NCBI GenBank assembly: GCA_022036555.1 | Contig: CM039126.1 | Coordinates: 9,220,079-9,284,078 of the forward strand | DNA: 64,000 nt | Reading direction: 5' to 3' | From: Microstegium vimineum | Taxonomy: Eukaryota; Streptophyta; Magnoliopsida; Poales; Poaceae | Part shown: positions 50,069 to 60,639 of the stretch, piece after piece | Position numbering within the stretch: the first letter of the stretch is position 1 | How the letters are laid out: each line of letters starts with the position of its first letter | The notes under the pieces: model-generated | Told to the model about the DNA's origin: nothing | Database searches by the model: none | What the model saw: only the letters and a program-made list of their open reading frames with translations | Position numbers and translations under genes: made by a program

Positions 50069-50867
50069 CTCGGTTAGTTCGCGACGGACGCTCCGTCGGG
50101 GGCGACGGACGCTCCGTCGGGGGCGACGGACGCTAGGTCACAGCGTCCGGTGCACTAACAGAAAGGAACAGAGAGCTCCCTCTGGCGACAGACGCTGAGG
50201 AGCGTCTGTCACTCGAACAGAGAGGACCAGAGAGCTCCAGGGAGCGCCAGACACGTCTGACGCCCTTGCGACGGACGCTTGCAAGCATCCGACGCCCCTT
50301 TTGCGGAGCGACTTTAATCTGCGGACGATCGCGACGGACGCTGAGGCATGGGAGGCCAAGCGTCCGTCGACAGCGTTCGGCGCCTTTTTCAACAGAATTT
50401 TCAAAATAGATTTTTGCGCCTTTCTCCCAACCAAGTCCCAATCCCAATAAGATCCAAAAAAACCTGATTGGACTTGGTATGAGAACCATCTCTCAAACTC
50501 TCATTTGCAAGTATTTTGCCATAGGCTTTAACTTTAGTTTTAGCTCAAAATATTCGAATGGAAACTTGCAAGGAGACATCATATGGCCACAAGAGGGGTA
50601 AAGAAGTGTCTTGAGCTTGAAATGCTCCCCCTAAGTGGACGAACACATCGGATGCTCAAACTTAACTGAAAAGAAACGACAAACAACACACATGCACATG
50701 CAATGCATTGCGGAATTTGAATCTAGGTTGCTTGCAAGTTTAAACCGCGGTTAAGCTTTGTCGCACGCTTTGAGGGCGGTTATCTCAACCGCGTTAGCCA
50801 AGCCTATGTGCATTGCTAAATTAAACATGTTATATTACACATGAATGCAAGGTTGGTTCACACAAGA
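50069..50867. other. Spacer of element A 3' of pol, cut by element B
   Basis: Non-coding. An array of GACGGACGCT-type half-sites lies at about 50080-50380. The sequence resumes on the far side of B at 36324 and below, toward the third ORF of A. Confidence 0.7.
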
Positions 50868-53800
50868 TCATCTTTTAGTGAAGTTAGAGTGATCGAGCAC
50901 ATTTAACTCGCTTCGCAACCTACAAAAGGTTGACTCATCGAGTGGTTTTGTGAAGATATCCGCCAATTGCTCTTCGCTTCTAACTCCAACTAGTGTGATA
51001 TCCTTCTTGGCAACATGATCTCTAAGAAAGTGATGGCGAATATCTATGTGCTTGGTGAGAGAGTGTTGAACCGGGTTGTTTGCAAGCTTTACGGCGCTTT
51101 CGTTATCACACAAGAGTGGAACATTTTTTAGGTTAACGCCGTAATCAAGGAGTGTTTGAGTCATGTATAAGATTTGTGCACAACATGCTCCCGTGGCAAT
51201 GTATTCCGTCTCGGCGGTAGACAATGCCACACTATTTTGCTTCTTAGAGGACCAAGAAACAAGTGATCATCCTAGCATATGGCACCCTCCAGAGGTACTC
51301 TTCCTATCAACCTTACACCCGGCATAATCCGAATCATAATAGCCCACAAGATGGAAGGGAGCTCCTTTGGGATACCAAAGGACAATGCCAAGGGTGTGCC
51401 TTATGTACCTAAGGATTCTTTTAACCGCACATAGATGCGACTCCTTAGGGTTTGCTTGAAACCTAGCACACATACACACACTAAGCATGATATCCGGCCT
51501 AGATGCGGTGAGGTAAAGTAAACTACCGATCATAGAACGATAGAGAGTTTGGTCAATCGGTTTACCTCCCTCATCGAGATCGAGATGTTAGTTGGTAGGC
51601 ATTGGGGTCTTGATTGACTTGCAATCCTCCATCTTGAATTTCCTGAGCACATCATGAGTGTACTTCTCTTGAGATCTGAAGGTGCCCTCCCTCAATTGCT
51701 TCACTTGGAAGCCAAGGAAGAAGGTTAGCTCGCCAATCATCGACATCTCGAACTCCTTGGACATCAATGCACCAAATTCCTTGCAATGATCTTGGTTTGT
51801 TGACCCAAATATAATGTCATCGACATATACTTGGCAAACAAAGATCTCTCCATCTAGCACCTTGGTGAATAGTGTGGTATCCACTTTCCCGATCTTGAAG
51901 CCCTTCTTGAGTAGGAAGTCTCTTAGCCTCTCATACCAAGCTCTTAGAGCTTGCTTTAATCCATAGAGTGCCTTGGACAACCTATATACGTGATTAGACA
52001 AGTTTGGGTCTTCAAACCCGGGAGGTTGTGAGACATAGACAAGTTCATTTATGAAACCATTTAAGAAGGCGCTCTTCACATCCATTTAAAAGAGTTTTAT
52101 TTTTGTGATGTGAAGCATACGCTAAAGGATACGAATGGCTTCAAGTCTTGCAACCGGAGCAAAGGTCTCTCCAAAATCGAGTCCTTCTACTTGAGAGAAC
52201 CCCTTTGCCACCAATCTTGCTTTGTTCCTCACAACCACGCCTTGATCATCTTGCTTGTTCCTAAATACTCACTTGGTGCCAATGATTCTTGCATCCTTTG
52301 GCTTCTCTTCAAGTGTCCACACTTGGTTCCGGGTGAAGTTGTTGAGTTCTTCATGCATGGCATTCACCCAATCCGGATCTGCAAGTGCTTCTTCTACACT
52401 AGTAGGCTCAACAAAGGAAACAAACGAGTGATGTTCAACATAAGATGCAAGTCTAGAGCGAGTCATTACCCCCTTGATGGACTCCCTATTGTGAGTTCTT
52501 GTGGATGAGCTTGAAGTATAGGTGTGGATCTTCTTGTAGTCTCTTGAGGAGGGGGATGTGGTGCTTCAACATTTTGAGTTTCCGCCTCGGCTTGATCTTG
52601 AGGGATGAAAGAATATTCATTTGCTTCCCTCACTTGTTCTTCATCAACTTGAGGCGTGCGGGGTGGAGAAGGCTCTTGATTTTCACCATCTTCTCCTTCT
52701 TCCACCTCTTGTGGGTTGATAGCACCAACAGGCATATTCTTCATAGCCTCCCTCAAGGGTTCATCACCTACATCATATAGATTCTCAAGCGCTCTTTGAG
52801 AGCCATTAGTTTGATCAAACTCCAAGTCATACATTTCTTCAACTAAGCCGGTAGCTTTGTTAAATAAACGGTATGCCTTGGATTTAAGCGAATAACCAAC
52901 AAGGAAACCAATGTCACAACGCCTTTGAAACTTCCCCAAGTGTTGGCGCTTCTTGTAAATGTAGACTTTGCATCCAAACACCCGAAAGAATGAAATATCC
53001 GGCTTCTTCCCATTCACAAGCTCATAGGGGGTCTTCTTGAGAAGACTTTGGACAAATAGCCGGTTGGCCGCATAGCATGCGGTGTTGATTGCTTCGGCCC
53101 AAAACTTCTCGGGGGTGTTGTACTCATCAATCATAGATCTAGCAAGAGTGATTAGAGTCTGATTCTTCCTTTCAACTACACCATTTTGTTGTGGAGTATA
53201 TGTGGCGGACACTTCATGCTTGATGCCAACTTCATCACAATAGTCTTCAATCTTGGTGTTCACAAACTCGGTCCCATTGTCACTTCTAATCTTCTTGATC
53301 TACACATCAAACTCATTTTGTGCTCTAGTTGCAAACTTCTTGAAAACTTCGGTTGTCTTTCCCTTGTCTTGAAGAAAGAATACCCAAGTGTACCTAGAGT
53401 AGTCATCAACCACCACCAAGCAAAAGAGATTGCCTCCAAGGCTAGCATAAGTGGTAGGTCCAAATAGATCCATGTGAAGTAGCTCTAGGACTCTTGAGGT
53501 TGACATGAAAGCTTTGGTTGGATGAGTGTTTGCCACTTGCTTGCCGGCTTGACATGCACTACAAAGTTTGTCCTTCTCAAACACCACATCCTTGACCCCT
53601 CTAACCAATTCCTTCTTGACAAGCTTCTTCAAAGTTGACATGCCCACATGTGCTAATCTTCTATGCCATAGCCAACCCAAAGAACTCTTGGAGAATATAC
53701 ATGTTTGCAAGCTAGCCTCATTTGAGGTGAAGTCCACTAGATAGAGATTGTTGTGCCAAAACCCCTTGAATATCAATGAAGAATCTTCATTCTTGGTCAC

Positions 53801-54094
53801 AACTACCTCATTTGGAGTGAAGAGACATTGGAACCCGAGATCACAAAGTTGACCAACCGATAGCAAGTTGAAGCTCAAAGATTGCACTAACAAGACATTT
53901 GAGATTGATTGATCATTGGAGATTGCCACTTTGCCAAGCCCTTGAACTTTTCCCTTTGAATTGTCCCCAAATGTAATCTTGTCTTGATTTGCACAATCTT
54001 CATCAAGTGTGGTGAACATCCGGGGGTCGCCGGTCATATGTTGAGTGCAACCACTATCAATTACCCAATGGCTACCACCGGTCTTGTAGTTCAC
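50868..54094 (-). pseudogene. pol of element A, broken
   Basis: The domain order is the same as in B: protease (VIDSGCTQH), GAG-pre-integrase, integrase, RT (VYVDDIIFGS) and RNase H ending LDHSNF. Lesions are TAG at 53300-53302 inside integrase, a one-base loss near 52466, TGA at 52269-52271, a one-base loss near 52121-52127, and TAA at 51588-51590. A stop just before the RT MDVKSAFLNG block lies at about 52086. The RT portion is almost identical to that of B, whereas flanking pol differs by several per cent or more. Confidence 0.9.
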
Positions 54095-54118
54095 CTACAC
54101 ACAAGCAACTTAGAGTTA
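54095..54118 (-). other. gag-pol junction with clustered in-frame stops
   Basis: Between the Gag stop and the pol block, which are in one frame, there are three stops (TAA, TAA, TAG) within about 30 bases. The last is followed directly by GTGAACTAC. The same stretch is present in element B (about 45989-46012). Confidence 0.8.
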
Positions 54119-56521
54119 ATCTTGTTGTTTGGGAACCCACACATTGCGGGGACCCATGGCCTTGTCAACCAACTCCTTAGAAACCCACAACACTTTAGGC
54201 TTTTTCTTCATGGGTGGACCAAGAAACACCACTAAAGGTCTACCCTTGGAATCCTTGTTGATGACAAAGTGTGCATCATGAGAAATTGGCCTTGTGTGCT
54301 TGGGCAAGGTCTTGGGAGGTGGTGTCTTGCATTGGAACTCAAGGTGACCAACTTGTCCACACCCAAAGCATCTTCTAGGCTTGGGCTTTGGCTTGTCTTG
54401 ATTGTAGCCATTGTACTTGTTCTTGTAGTAATTCTTTGCTTCAATCTTGACCTTGGCCTTCATCACTTGGTTCTCCTTGAACCCAATGCCCATCTTGTCA
54501 TTCTTCATCATGGTGTTCATCAAGAGCTCACTTTGGAGGTTGTGTCCCTTGGTGAACTTTTCCAAACCACTTGCTAGCTTGATCTTCTCATTCTCGAGCT
54601 TTGTATTTTCTTCTCTAAGTGTGTTGATCAAGGTAGATGCATCCTTGTCATCTTCCTTGGCCGACTTGATGGTGAAGGGCTTGTTTGCCTTGAGGTTTAT
54701 TAGCTCTTCCTTGAGCTTTGAGTTCTCTTCCCTCATCTTCACATAGTCATCATACTTGTCGGCTTCAACTATCTTCTTGCCCTTGCACTTAGCTTTTTGC
54801 CCACTAGCAACTTCATCAAGCAAGTCCTCACAAGAAGTAGCACTATCACACTTAACAACCGGGTTAATAGCAACATGTATAGCAAGATCATGTGTAAGAA
54901 ATTCATTAGCTACCACAAGTGTTCCATTTTTATTTTTCACTTGGTTGTACTCATCTTTTAGCAAGTTATACCTTGTTTGGAGCTCTTGTGTTGACCTCTC
55001 AAGCTTATCATGTTTCTCATTAGCTTGCTTAAGAGAGGCTTTGATATCCCTAGTGCTAGATGTGAGAGTATTAGTCTCAAGCTTCAAAACATCATTAGCA
55101 CTAGACAAGGCATCAAGCTTAGCATGCAAGTTTTCTTGTATCACAAGAAGTTTGTCTTTTTTAGTTTTGTACTTCCTTATGATGTCCGAGTATTTGTTGC
55201 AAATTTTCATTAGTTCATCATAGGAAGGTGCTTCTTCATCATCACTCTCATCACTAGAGAAAACATCACCATCATCCTCTTTTTTAACCTTCTTGTCACC
55301 TTTAGCCATGAGGCATAGGTGTGTAGAGGATGAGCCTGGTGATGAAGGGAGAGGTGGCGGTGGAGTAGAAGAACCAATCACCAATGCGGCCACCTTCTCT
55401 TCTTCACTCTCATCATCGGAGGAGTCACTTGAATCCTCAATGTCGGTGAGCCAATCACCAACAATATAAGCCTTGCCATCCTTCTTCTTGTGGAAGTTGA
55501 AGTTCTTCTTCTTCTTGTAGGGATTATCTTCCTTCTTGTCATCTTCACTTGAGTCATATTGTGCACCCTTCTTGTTCTTGTAGTTCTTGAAGTTCTTGTT
55601 CTTGAACTTGTCTTTCTTCTCTTCGGTGCATGTATGAGCTAGATGACCAAGAATGCCACAATTGTAGCACTTCATTTGGGAGATTGGCTTCCTTGAAGAG
55701 CTTGTGAAGAATTTCTTCTTCTTTGAGTCAAACTTGACTCCATTCTTGTTTAGCCTCTTCAACATCTTGGTGGTATTCTTCACCATGAGAGCAATGTTGT
55801 CTTCATCATCTTCATCACTTGAGTGCTCAACCACCAATTGGATCTTGCACTTCTCTTTGGTGGAAACTTTGAGGGTCAAGTCTTTCTTCTCCTTCTTCTC
55901 TTTGTCTTTCTTCTTGGAGGAGGATGAAGAGCCGCCATCACCGATCTTCATGTACATCTCATGAGCATTGATCTTGCCCAACACTTGTGTTGGTGTAGAA
56001 GCGAAGAGATCCCCTTGGTGAAGAACGGTGACGATGTGGCCATACTTGTCAATTGACAAGACACAAAGAATCTTGCACACCACATCGGCGGGTTGCATTT
56101 GGGTGAGCCCAAGTCCATTCAACTCCTCTACAAGAATATTGAGACGTAAGTACATTTCATTTGCATTCTCATTAGCAAGCATAGCAAAGGAGTTCAACTT
56201 AGCCATGAACAAATGGTAGTGTTCCTCACGCTCACATTTGCTCCCTTCGTGTAGCGCACAAATGTTTGTCCAAACATCGTATGCGGTTTTGCAATTCCGC
56301 ACACGGTTGAACACATCCTTGCCAATGCCACGGGAAAAAATGTTCTTTGCCTTGGCATTGTTCTTCTCAAAGAAGAGATCCTCGGCGAACACGGTGCCAC
56401 CTATGGTAGCGGCTTTGTGCACACCGATATCCACGATCTCAAGGTAGGCCTCCATCCACACTTTACAATAAGGAAAATCATCCCCATCAAACATGGGTGG
56501 TGGTCCATCCCTATGGGACAT
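54116..56521 (-). CDS. Intact SIRE-type Gag of element A
   Basis: An 801-residue uninterrupted frame starts 38 bases inside the primer site (MSHRDGPPPMFDGDDFPY). The N-terminal ~240 residues are the copia capsid region. A Ser/Lys-rich stretch and a first CCHC knuckle (CYNCGILGHLAHTC, about residue 280) follow. An acidic region, a long probable coiled coil (about residues 450-680) and a second knuckle (CFGCGQVGHLEFQC, about residue 725) come next. Long Gag proteins with extended coiled coils are typical of the SIRE/Maximus lineage. The next in-frame codons after its stop include two more stops before pol begins. It is a structural protein of a retrotransposon particle; whether it is transcribed is unknown. 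Confidence 0.85.
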   Translation of the reverse strand: MSHRDGPPPMFDGDDFPYCKVWMEAYLEIVDIGVHKAATIGGTVFAEDLFFEKNNAKAKNIFSRGIGKDVFNRVRNCKTAYDVWTNICALHEGSKCEREEHYHLFMAKLNSFAMLANENANEMYLRLNILVEELNGLGLTQMQPADVVCKILCVLSIDKYGHIVTVLHQGDLFASTPTQVLGKINAHEMYMKIGDGGSSSSSKKKDKEKKEKKDLTLKVSTKEKCKIQLVVEHSSDEDDEDNIALMVKNTTKMLKRLNKNGVKFDSKKKKFFTSSSRKPISQMKCYNCGILGHLAHTCTEEKKDKFKNKNFKNYKNKKGAQYDSSEDDKKEDNPYKKKKNFNFHKKKDGKAYIVGDWLTDIEDSSDSSDDESEEEKVAALVIGSSTPPPPLPSSPGSSSTHLCLMAKGDKKVKKEDDGDVFSSDESDDEEAPSYDELMKICNKYSDIIRKYKTKKDKLLVIQENLHAKLDALSSANDVLKLETNTLTSSTRDIKASLKQANEKHDKLERSTQELQTRYNLLKDEYNQVKNKNGTLVVANEFLTHDLAIHVAINPVVKCDSATSCEDLLDEVASGQKAKCKGKKIVEADKYDDYVKMREENSKLKEELINLKANKPFTIKSAKEDDKDASTLINTLREENTKLENEKIKLASGLEKFTKGHNLQSELLMNTMMKNDKMGIGFKENQVMKAKVKIEAKNYYKNKYNGYNQDKPKPKPRRCFGCGQVGHLEFQCKTPPPKTLPKHTRPISHDAHFVINKDSKGRPLVVFLGPPMKKKPKVLWVSKELVDKAMGPRNVWVPKQQD

Positions 56522-56573
56522 CTTGCTCTAGGCAGTGAAGCCTAATTTAGAACAACAAGGCTCCGATACCAAT

Positions 56574-58057
56574 TGAAAGGATCAAGATGCCCAAGAGGGG
56601 GGTGGTCGAATTGGGCTTGTTTCCAATTTCTAAAGCAAATATAAAATCCTATCAAGTGTCAATCACCCCGTGCCTAACGATTCATGTGCCTTAGACTATG
56701 AAAGCGGTAGCAAGCCAAGAAAAGCGAAAACACCCTACACAATTCTAGTATAAATTGAAGAACAAGTGCGGAATGTAATGCAGTATAAAAGAGCTAGGGA
56801 AAGAGATTCTTGACACGGCAACATTTTGCCGAGGTATCGAGGAGTCGACACTCCCCCCTAGTACTCGTTGGAGTACCTCGCAAGGTATTGCTCCCCCTCA
56901 ATCCCACACAAGGGATGAGTGCTCTCTACGGGCTGGTTCTTCGCCACTCCGGCTCGGTGAACCGCTCACAACCGATCACAAGTCGATGGAGAAGGGCCGC
57001 CAACAATCCTCCGGCGATCACCTTCCTCCCAAGCATCAACGGACCGTCTAGGTGATGTCGATCACTAAGAGTAACAAGCCTTGATCTTCACTTGACTCAC
57101 TCAAGCTTCACAACTAGAGTGGGTGCACACTTGAACTCTTGGATGAATTAGAGGAGAGAAAGATGGTTGGATTCGCAAATCACTCTCTCTCTCTCTAGGG
57201 CTCTTGCTCTTTTCTCAAACTTCTCAAAGAACTCAGCAACTCAAATGAGCAAAGGCAAGGTGGGAGATAAAGGGGTAAGCTATTTATAGCCCCCACACAC
57301 TCAATCCTCCGGCTGAGAAAAATAGGCATTTTAAGTTGACGACGGATGCTCCGTCGCTAGCCCCAACGGCTAGTTCCTGTTCACGTCAGCAGGCGACGGA
57401 CACTGAGCCTCAGCGTCCGGCGCCAACTAGCTGCTCTCGGGTTTCTGGGAAAAATATTCCCGGACGCTCCGCAGCGTCCGACGCCCATGCGACAGACGCG
57501 TCCGTCGCAAGCTGGCCGTGTCTGGAGCTCTCTGCTGGCTCAACGGACGCTCTGACGTGCTTATGTCAGCGTCCGGCACGCCAGACAACGTTCGGCACCT
57601 CTGGCCTTAGCGTCCGACGCCCAGAAACTGGCTCTCTCAACTTCGGTTTTCGTCGCGATGAATATGGAAGTTGTTCTAGGCTATCTTACGGTCACCATAG
57701 GCTTGCTTAGAGCTAAGGAAGTCAAGTGTGCACCACACCTAAGTCATGAAGCTCTCCTAAGTCAAGCTACTAGTCTAGACCCCCCTTGATAGTACGGTCA
57801 AAGATCAAATAAAGCCCTATCTAATTTTAAGTGTCCTTCATCACCTTATGACACTTAGCCTATCACTCTAGGGTCTTCATCATGTCATCTTTGAAATCCG
57901 AAACGATATCCATCTTGGGGGCTAAGTGATAAGCATTGATGCCCATTCATGTTGATCACTATGACTAAGCTACGCATAGCCTCTGCAAAACACACATTAG
58001 CCATAATAATCCCTTATTGTTGTTAATCACCGAAACCATTAGGGCCATGATTCTTCA
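56574..58057 (-). repeat. 5' LTR of element A
   Basis: This 1484-bp LTR pairs with 30704-32218. A TATTTATA-type core lies near 57280-57290, and the GACGGACGCT array lies at about 57340-57625. It is followed by target-site copy AATGG at 58058-58062. Confidence 0.9.
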
Positions 58058-58062
58058 AATGG

Positions 58063-59252
58063 TGATTCATGTTTGAATAGCGAGGTTCGACATAGGTGGC
58101 AATGGTGACTTGACGGCGGTAGCAGAGGCTAATAGGCTAGGATGTCCCTTTCCCATGGATGAGGGTTGCTCTTGTGGAGGCAAGAGCAAGGAAGTGAGAA
58201 AGGAAGGGAAGAAGGCAACTTGGTTATTTCCAATAGTCCACCATGCTAGCCGCACCATTAAAAATGGGAATATTGTTGTAACATCTTCTCTACAATAATA
58301 AACAAATACAATACACTCTAAGGTCTAATAATGACATCTCAGCTATCTCATACAATCCCAGCTTAACATGACGTCAACATGAGAGAGAGAGAGAGAGAGA
58401 GGAAGCAGAGATGACACAATGTTTGGTTCCCAGCCACCGTACACCACCGGTAAAGGTTGCCATAGTTATTTGCTCTTGTTGTTTGGTTGGTATACTTCAT
58501 TGTTGGCATCAACATATTTTTCTAGTGTAAATTGCTATCACGGTTGCAACGCTAGAAATCTCCACCACAGACATGGTGACGCCACATATGGAGTGTGGCT
58601 GGGTGAGGTCGGTAACGAAGCATCCCCTAACTCTTGTTTAGGCTTGGCTCGGATAAATTACGTGGTATACTCGTGGGACCCATCGAAATGCCCATTCATT
58701 CCCCCCTCTATCTCTTCTTCTGACGTTAGTGAAGACCGAGCTGAGGCGACAATGGTGGTCCGGTCGGAGAGCATGGAGGAGCAGCGACTCTGATGACCTA
58801 AGGAGCGCCTTGGGTAGAGGAGGATGGGGCATTTGCTTCCACACGGAATGGCACATGTGGTGGTTGTGGCCTGATGTAGAGGGATGAGCGTGTCACAGTG
58901 ACAGTTGCTACTGTTTAACATGAAAGCTAGGGCATGTGTTGTGGGCCTTGTGGCCTTGCACACAGGGAAGGGCGCGCACAATGGAGGATACCACTGTCAT
59001 CAGAGTCGTTTGAGTACTTCACTAAGACGAAGGTTGGCTCATTGTAGAGTTAATTTTATTGTACATATTTGTCTTATGTGTTGTTCGCTTAAACTACTTC
59101 CAGCTTGTTTCAGCTTGTTTAAGTTTATTCCCTCTTACAAAACATTATTTAATCAGTCGGAATCAGTCGGCTTTTGTAACAAGCCGAGAAAAATGATGTT
59201 TTTATGAGGAAACTGAGAAAACGATGTCCTTGAAACTGAGCTGCTAGTTTAA
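58063..59252. other. Intergenic DNA, nothing recognised
   Basis: A GA microsatellite lies at about 58381-58402. The open frames over 58419-58981 overlap on both strands and show no domain. Confidence 0.5.
58381..58402. repeat. (GA)n microsatellite
   Basis: About eleven uninterrupted GA dinucleotides. Confidence 0.9.
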
Positions 59253-59254
59253 TA

Positions 59255-59459
59255 CTCCATCCGTCTCAAAATAACTGTCGTTCTTACTTCCCGAGAAATA
59301 TTTTTGATTAAATATATATTAAAATATATTAATACTTATGCTACATAAATAGTATCATCGAAAAGATTCTAGTTTTTAATAAAATTATTTACAGATATAA
59401 ATGTTGTATGGCATAAACATAAAAACGAAAATTAAATTGGGACGGAGGGACGGAGGGAG
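59255..59459. mobile_element. Stowaway-type MITE, 205 bp
   Basis: The left end CTCCATCCGTCTCAAAATA and the right end TTGGGACGGAGGGACGGAGGGAG are inverted, and TA lies on each side (59253-59254 and 59460-59461). The ACGGAGGG unit is doubled at the right end. The interior is AT-rich with a weak hairpin. The ends match the Tc1/mariner-derived Stowaway consensus. Confidence 0.9.
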
Positions 59460-59461
59460 TA

Positions 59462-60421
59462 AGTGTCCGTAGCCTGCGCGGCTCAGCTTGCTGCTTGGCG
59501 CATGCAGATGCAGGGAGCCAAGTCGAGTCACCGCAACCGGCAGGGCGATCTGGAGGCCGATCGAGGAGCCGTTCAACACGGATTCTCTGCCCGGGGAGCT
59601 CAGTTCGCACGTGACGTGAGAGACGGACGAGGGGGCTGAAGGCGCGGACGAGGACGAACTATGAAGTCACGGCGCGCTCGCGTCACGCTTGTCCTTGTCG
59701 TGGCGCGCGGCTCTGGTGTGGTGGCGTCTGGGCCGGGGAAAGCAAGCAGCAGAGCAGACGAGGGCTCGTTCAGGGGCCGTGAACCAGCGGCCAGCGCGTC
59801 TCTGGGCGACTGGGCCTGCCCAGTGCTGCTCGTGTTGACTGTTGACTGTACTCGCCGCGGAACAATGTGGTACTGGCCTGTGGCCTGTGCCATCCCGCAG
59901 TCGTCGCTGCTGTCTGCTGAAACGCACCGGGGTACTAGACTACCAATGATAATCCAAAGTCGCATTTGAGCTACGAAGATGCGACGCCAACTCTGACAAT
60001 GACGGTTCATAACGCTCTAATATACTCCCTCCATAATATTCTATTTATCATCAGATATACTATGTAGTTGGGGTGGTAAGTTACGCGCGAACTGTGCATG
60101 AGGTCTTGGGGGTGTAGCTGGAATGAGAACATTATTTTTTCTTTTCACGAGAGGACCTTTAGTCCCTCCTGTAGTAGTGGTGGCGGTTGAAAAAACCGTT
60201 ACGGTTAATCTTTTATGTAGTAGTGAGTACGTACTAAAAGCATATGTGCTTAAAAAAAATTGTATTCTTAGTATTATCTATTTTAAAAATAACTAAAATA
60301 ATAAATTTAGTTTTAGTTTTAGTTTTTTTTAAGCTAATGTCCTCCTCGAGATGATGTAAGGTTCACTTCAAACTGTCACTCCTCTCCCTGCTAGTCCCAG
60401 ACTCCAGCAGCAGTGTCCGTG
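59462..60421. other. Intergenic DNA 5' of the MYB gene
   Basis: Bases 59470-59990 are GC-rich with overlapping frames on both strands and no domain. Bases 60020-60350 are AT-rich, with a possible Stowaway left-end fragment (ACTCCCTCCATAATATTC near 60025) lacking a partner end. Confidence 0.5.
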
Positions 60422-60427
60422 CATGCA
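60422..60427 (+). promoter_or_regulatory. RY/Sph-like element CATGCA upstream of the MYB gene
   Basis: GTCCGTGCATGCAG at about 60415-60428 contains the RY core CATGCA, about 100 bp upstream of the TATA-like box. In maize C1 an Sph/RY element mediates seed activation by the B3 factor VP1 (established knowledge). Function here is inferred from position and sequence. Confidence 0.6.
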
Positions 60428-60523
60428 GTTTAGCTTTGCAGGGCCTCAAGTCGGCCACGTAGTGCCAGTGCTACAAGAGTGAGCGATCAGCCGGCCGGCC
60501 ACGCACGTCGACGCCGCGCGTGC

Positions 60524-60532
60524 ATTTAAATA
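60524..60532 (+). promoter_or_regulatory. TATA-like box of the MYB gene
   Basis: ATTTAAATA lies in an otherwise GC-rich stretch, 108 bases before the start codon. Transcription would start near 60555-60565, giving a short GA-rich leader. Confidence 0.65.
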
Positions 60533-60639
60533 GGCCAACGGAGCTCGGTCGACGAGAGTCTGGTCGAGAGACCCTGATCTGCTCTGCTGCACACCATATA
60601 TCGAGAGCCAGATCGAGAGGGAGAGACAGAGGGAGAGAG

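Larger units (their letters stand above)
30704..58057 (-). mobile_element. SIRE/Maximus-type copia element A (outer, interrupted by element B)
   Basis: The whole insertion is flanked by the perfect 5-bp target duplication AATGG (30699-30703 and 58058-58062). LTRs lie at 30704-32218 (3') and 56574-58057 (5'). The primer site TGGTATCGGAG (minus strand, about 56560-56571) follows the 5' LTR after two bases. A polypurine tract complementary to ATCTCTCCCTTTT (32219-32231) precedes the 3' LTR. On the minus strand the order is gag, pol, a spacer with a CpG-rich motif array, and a third ORF. Element B splits the spacer at 36324/50064. Without B and one copy of its target site, A is about 13.6 kb. The long LTRs, large two-knuckle gag and extra ORF downstream of pol are features of the SIRE/Maximus lineage (family knowledge). 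Confidence 0.93.
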
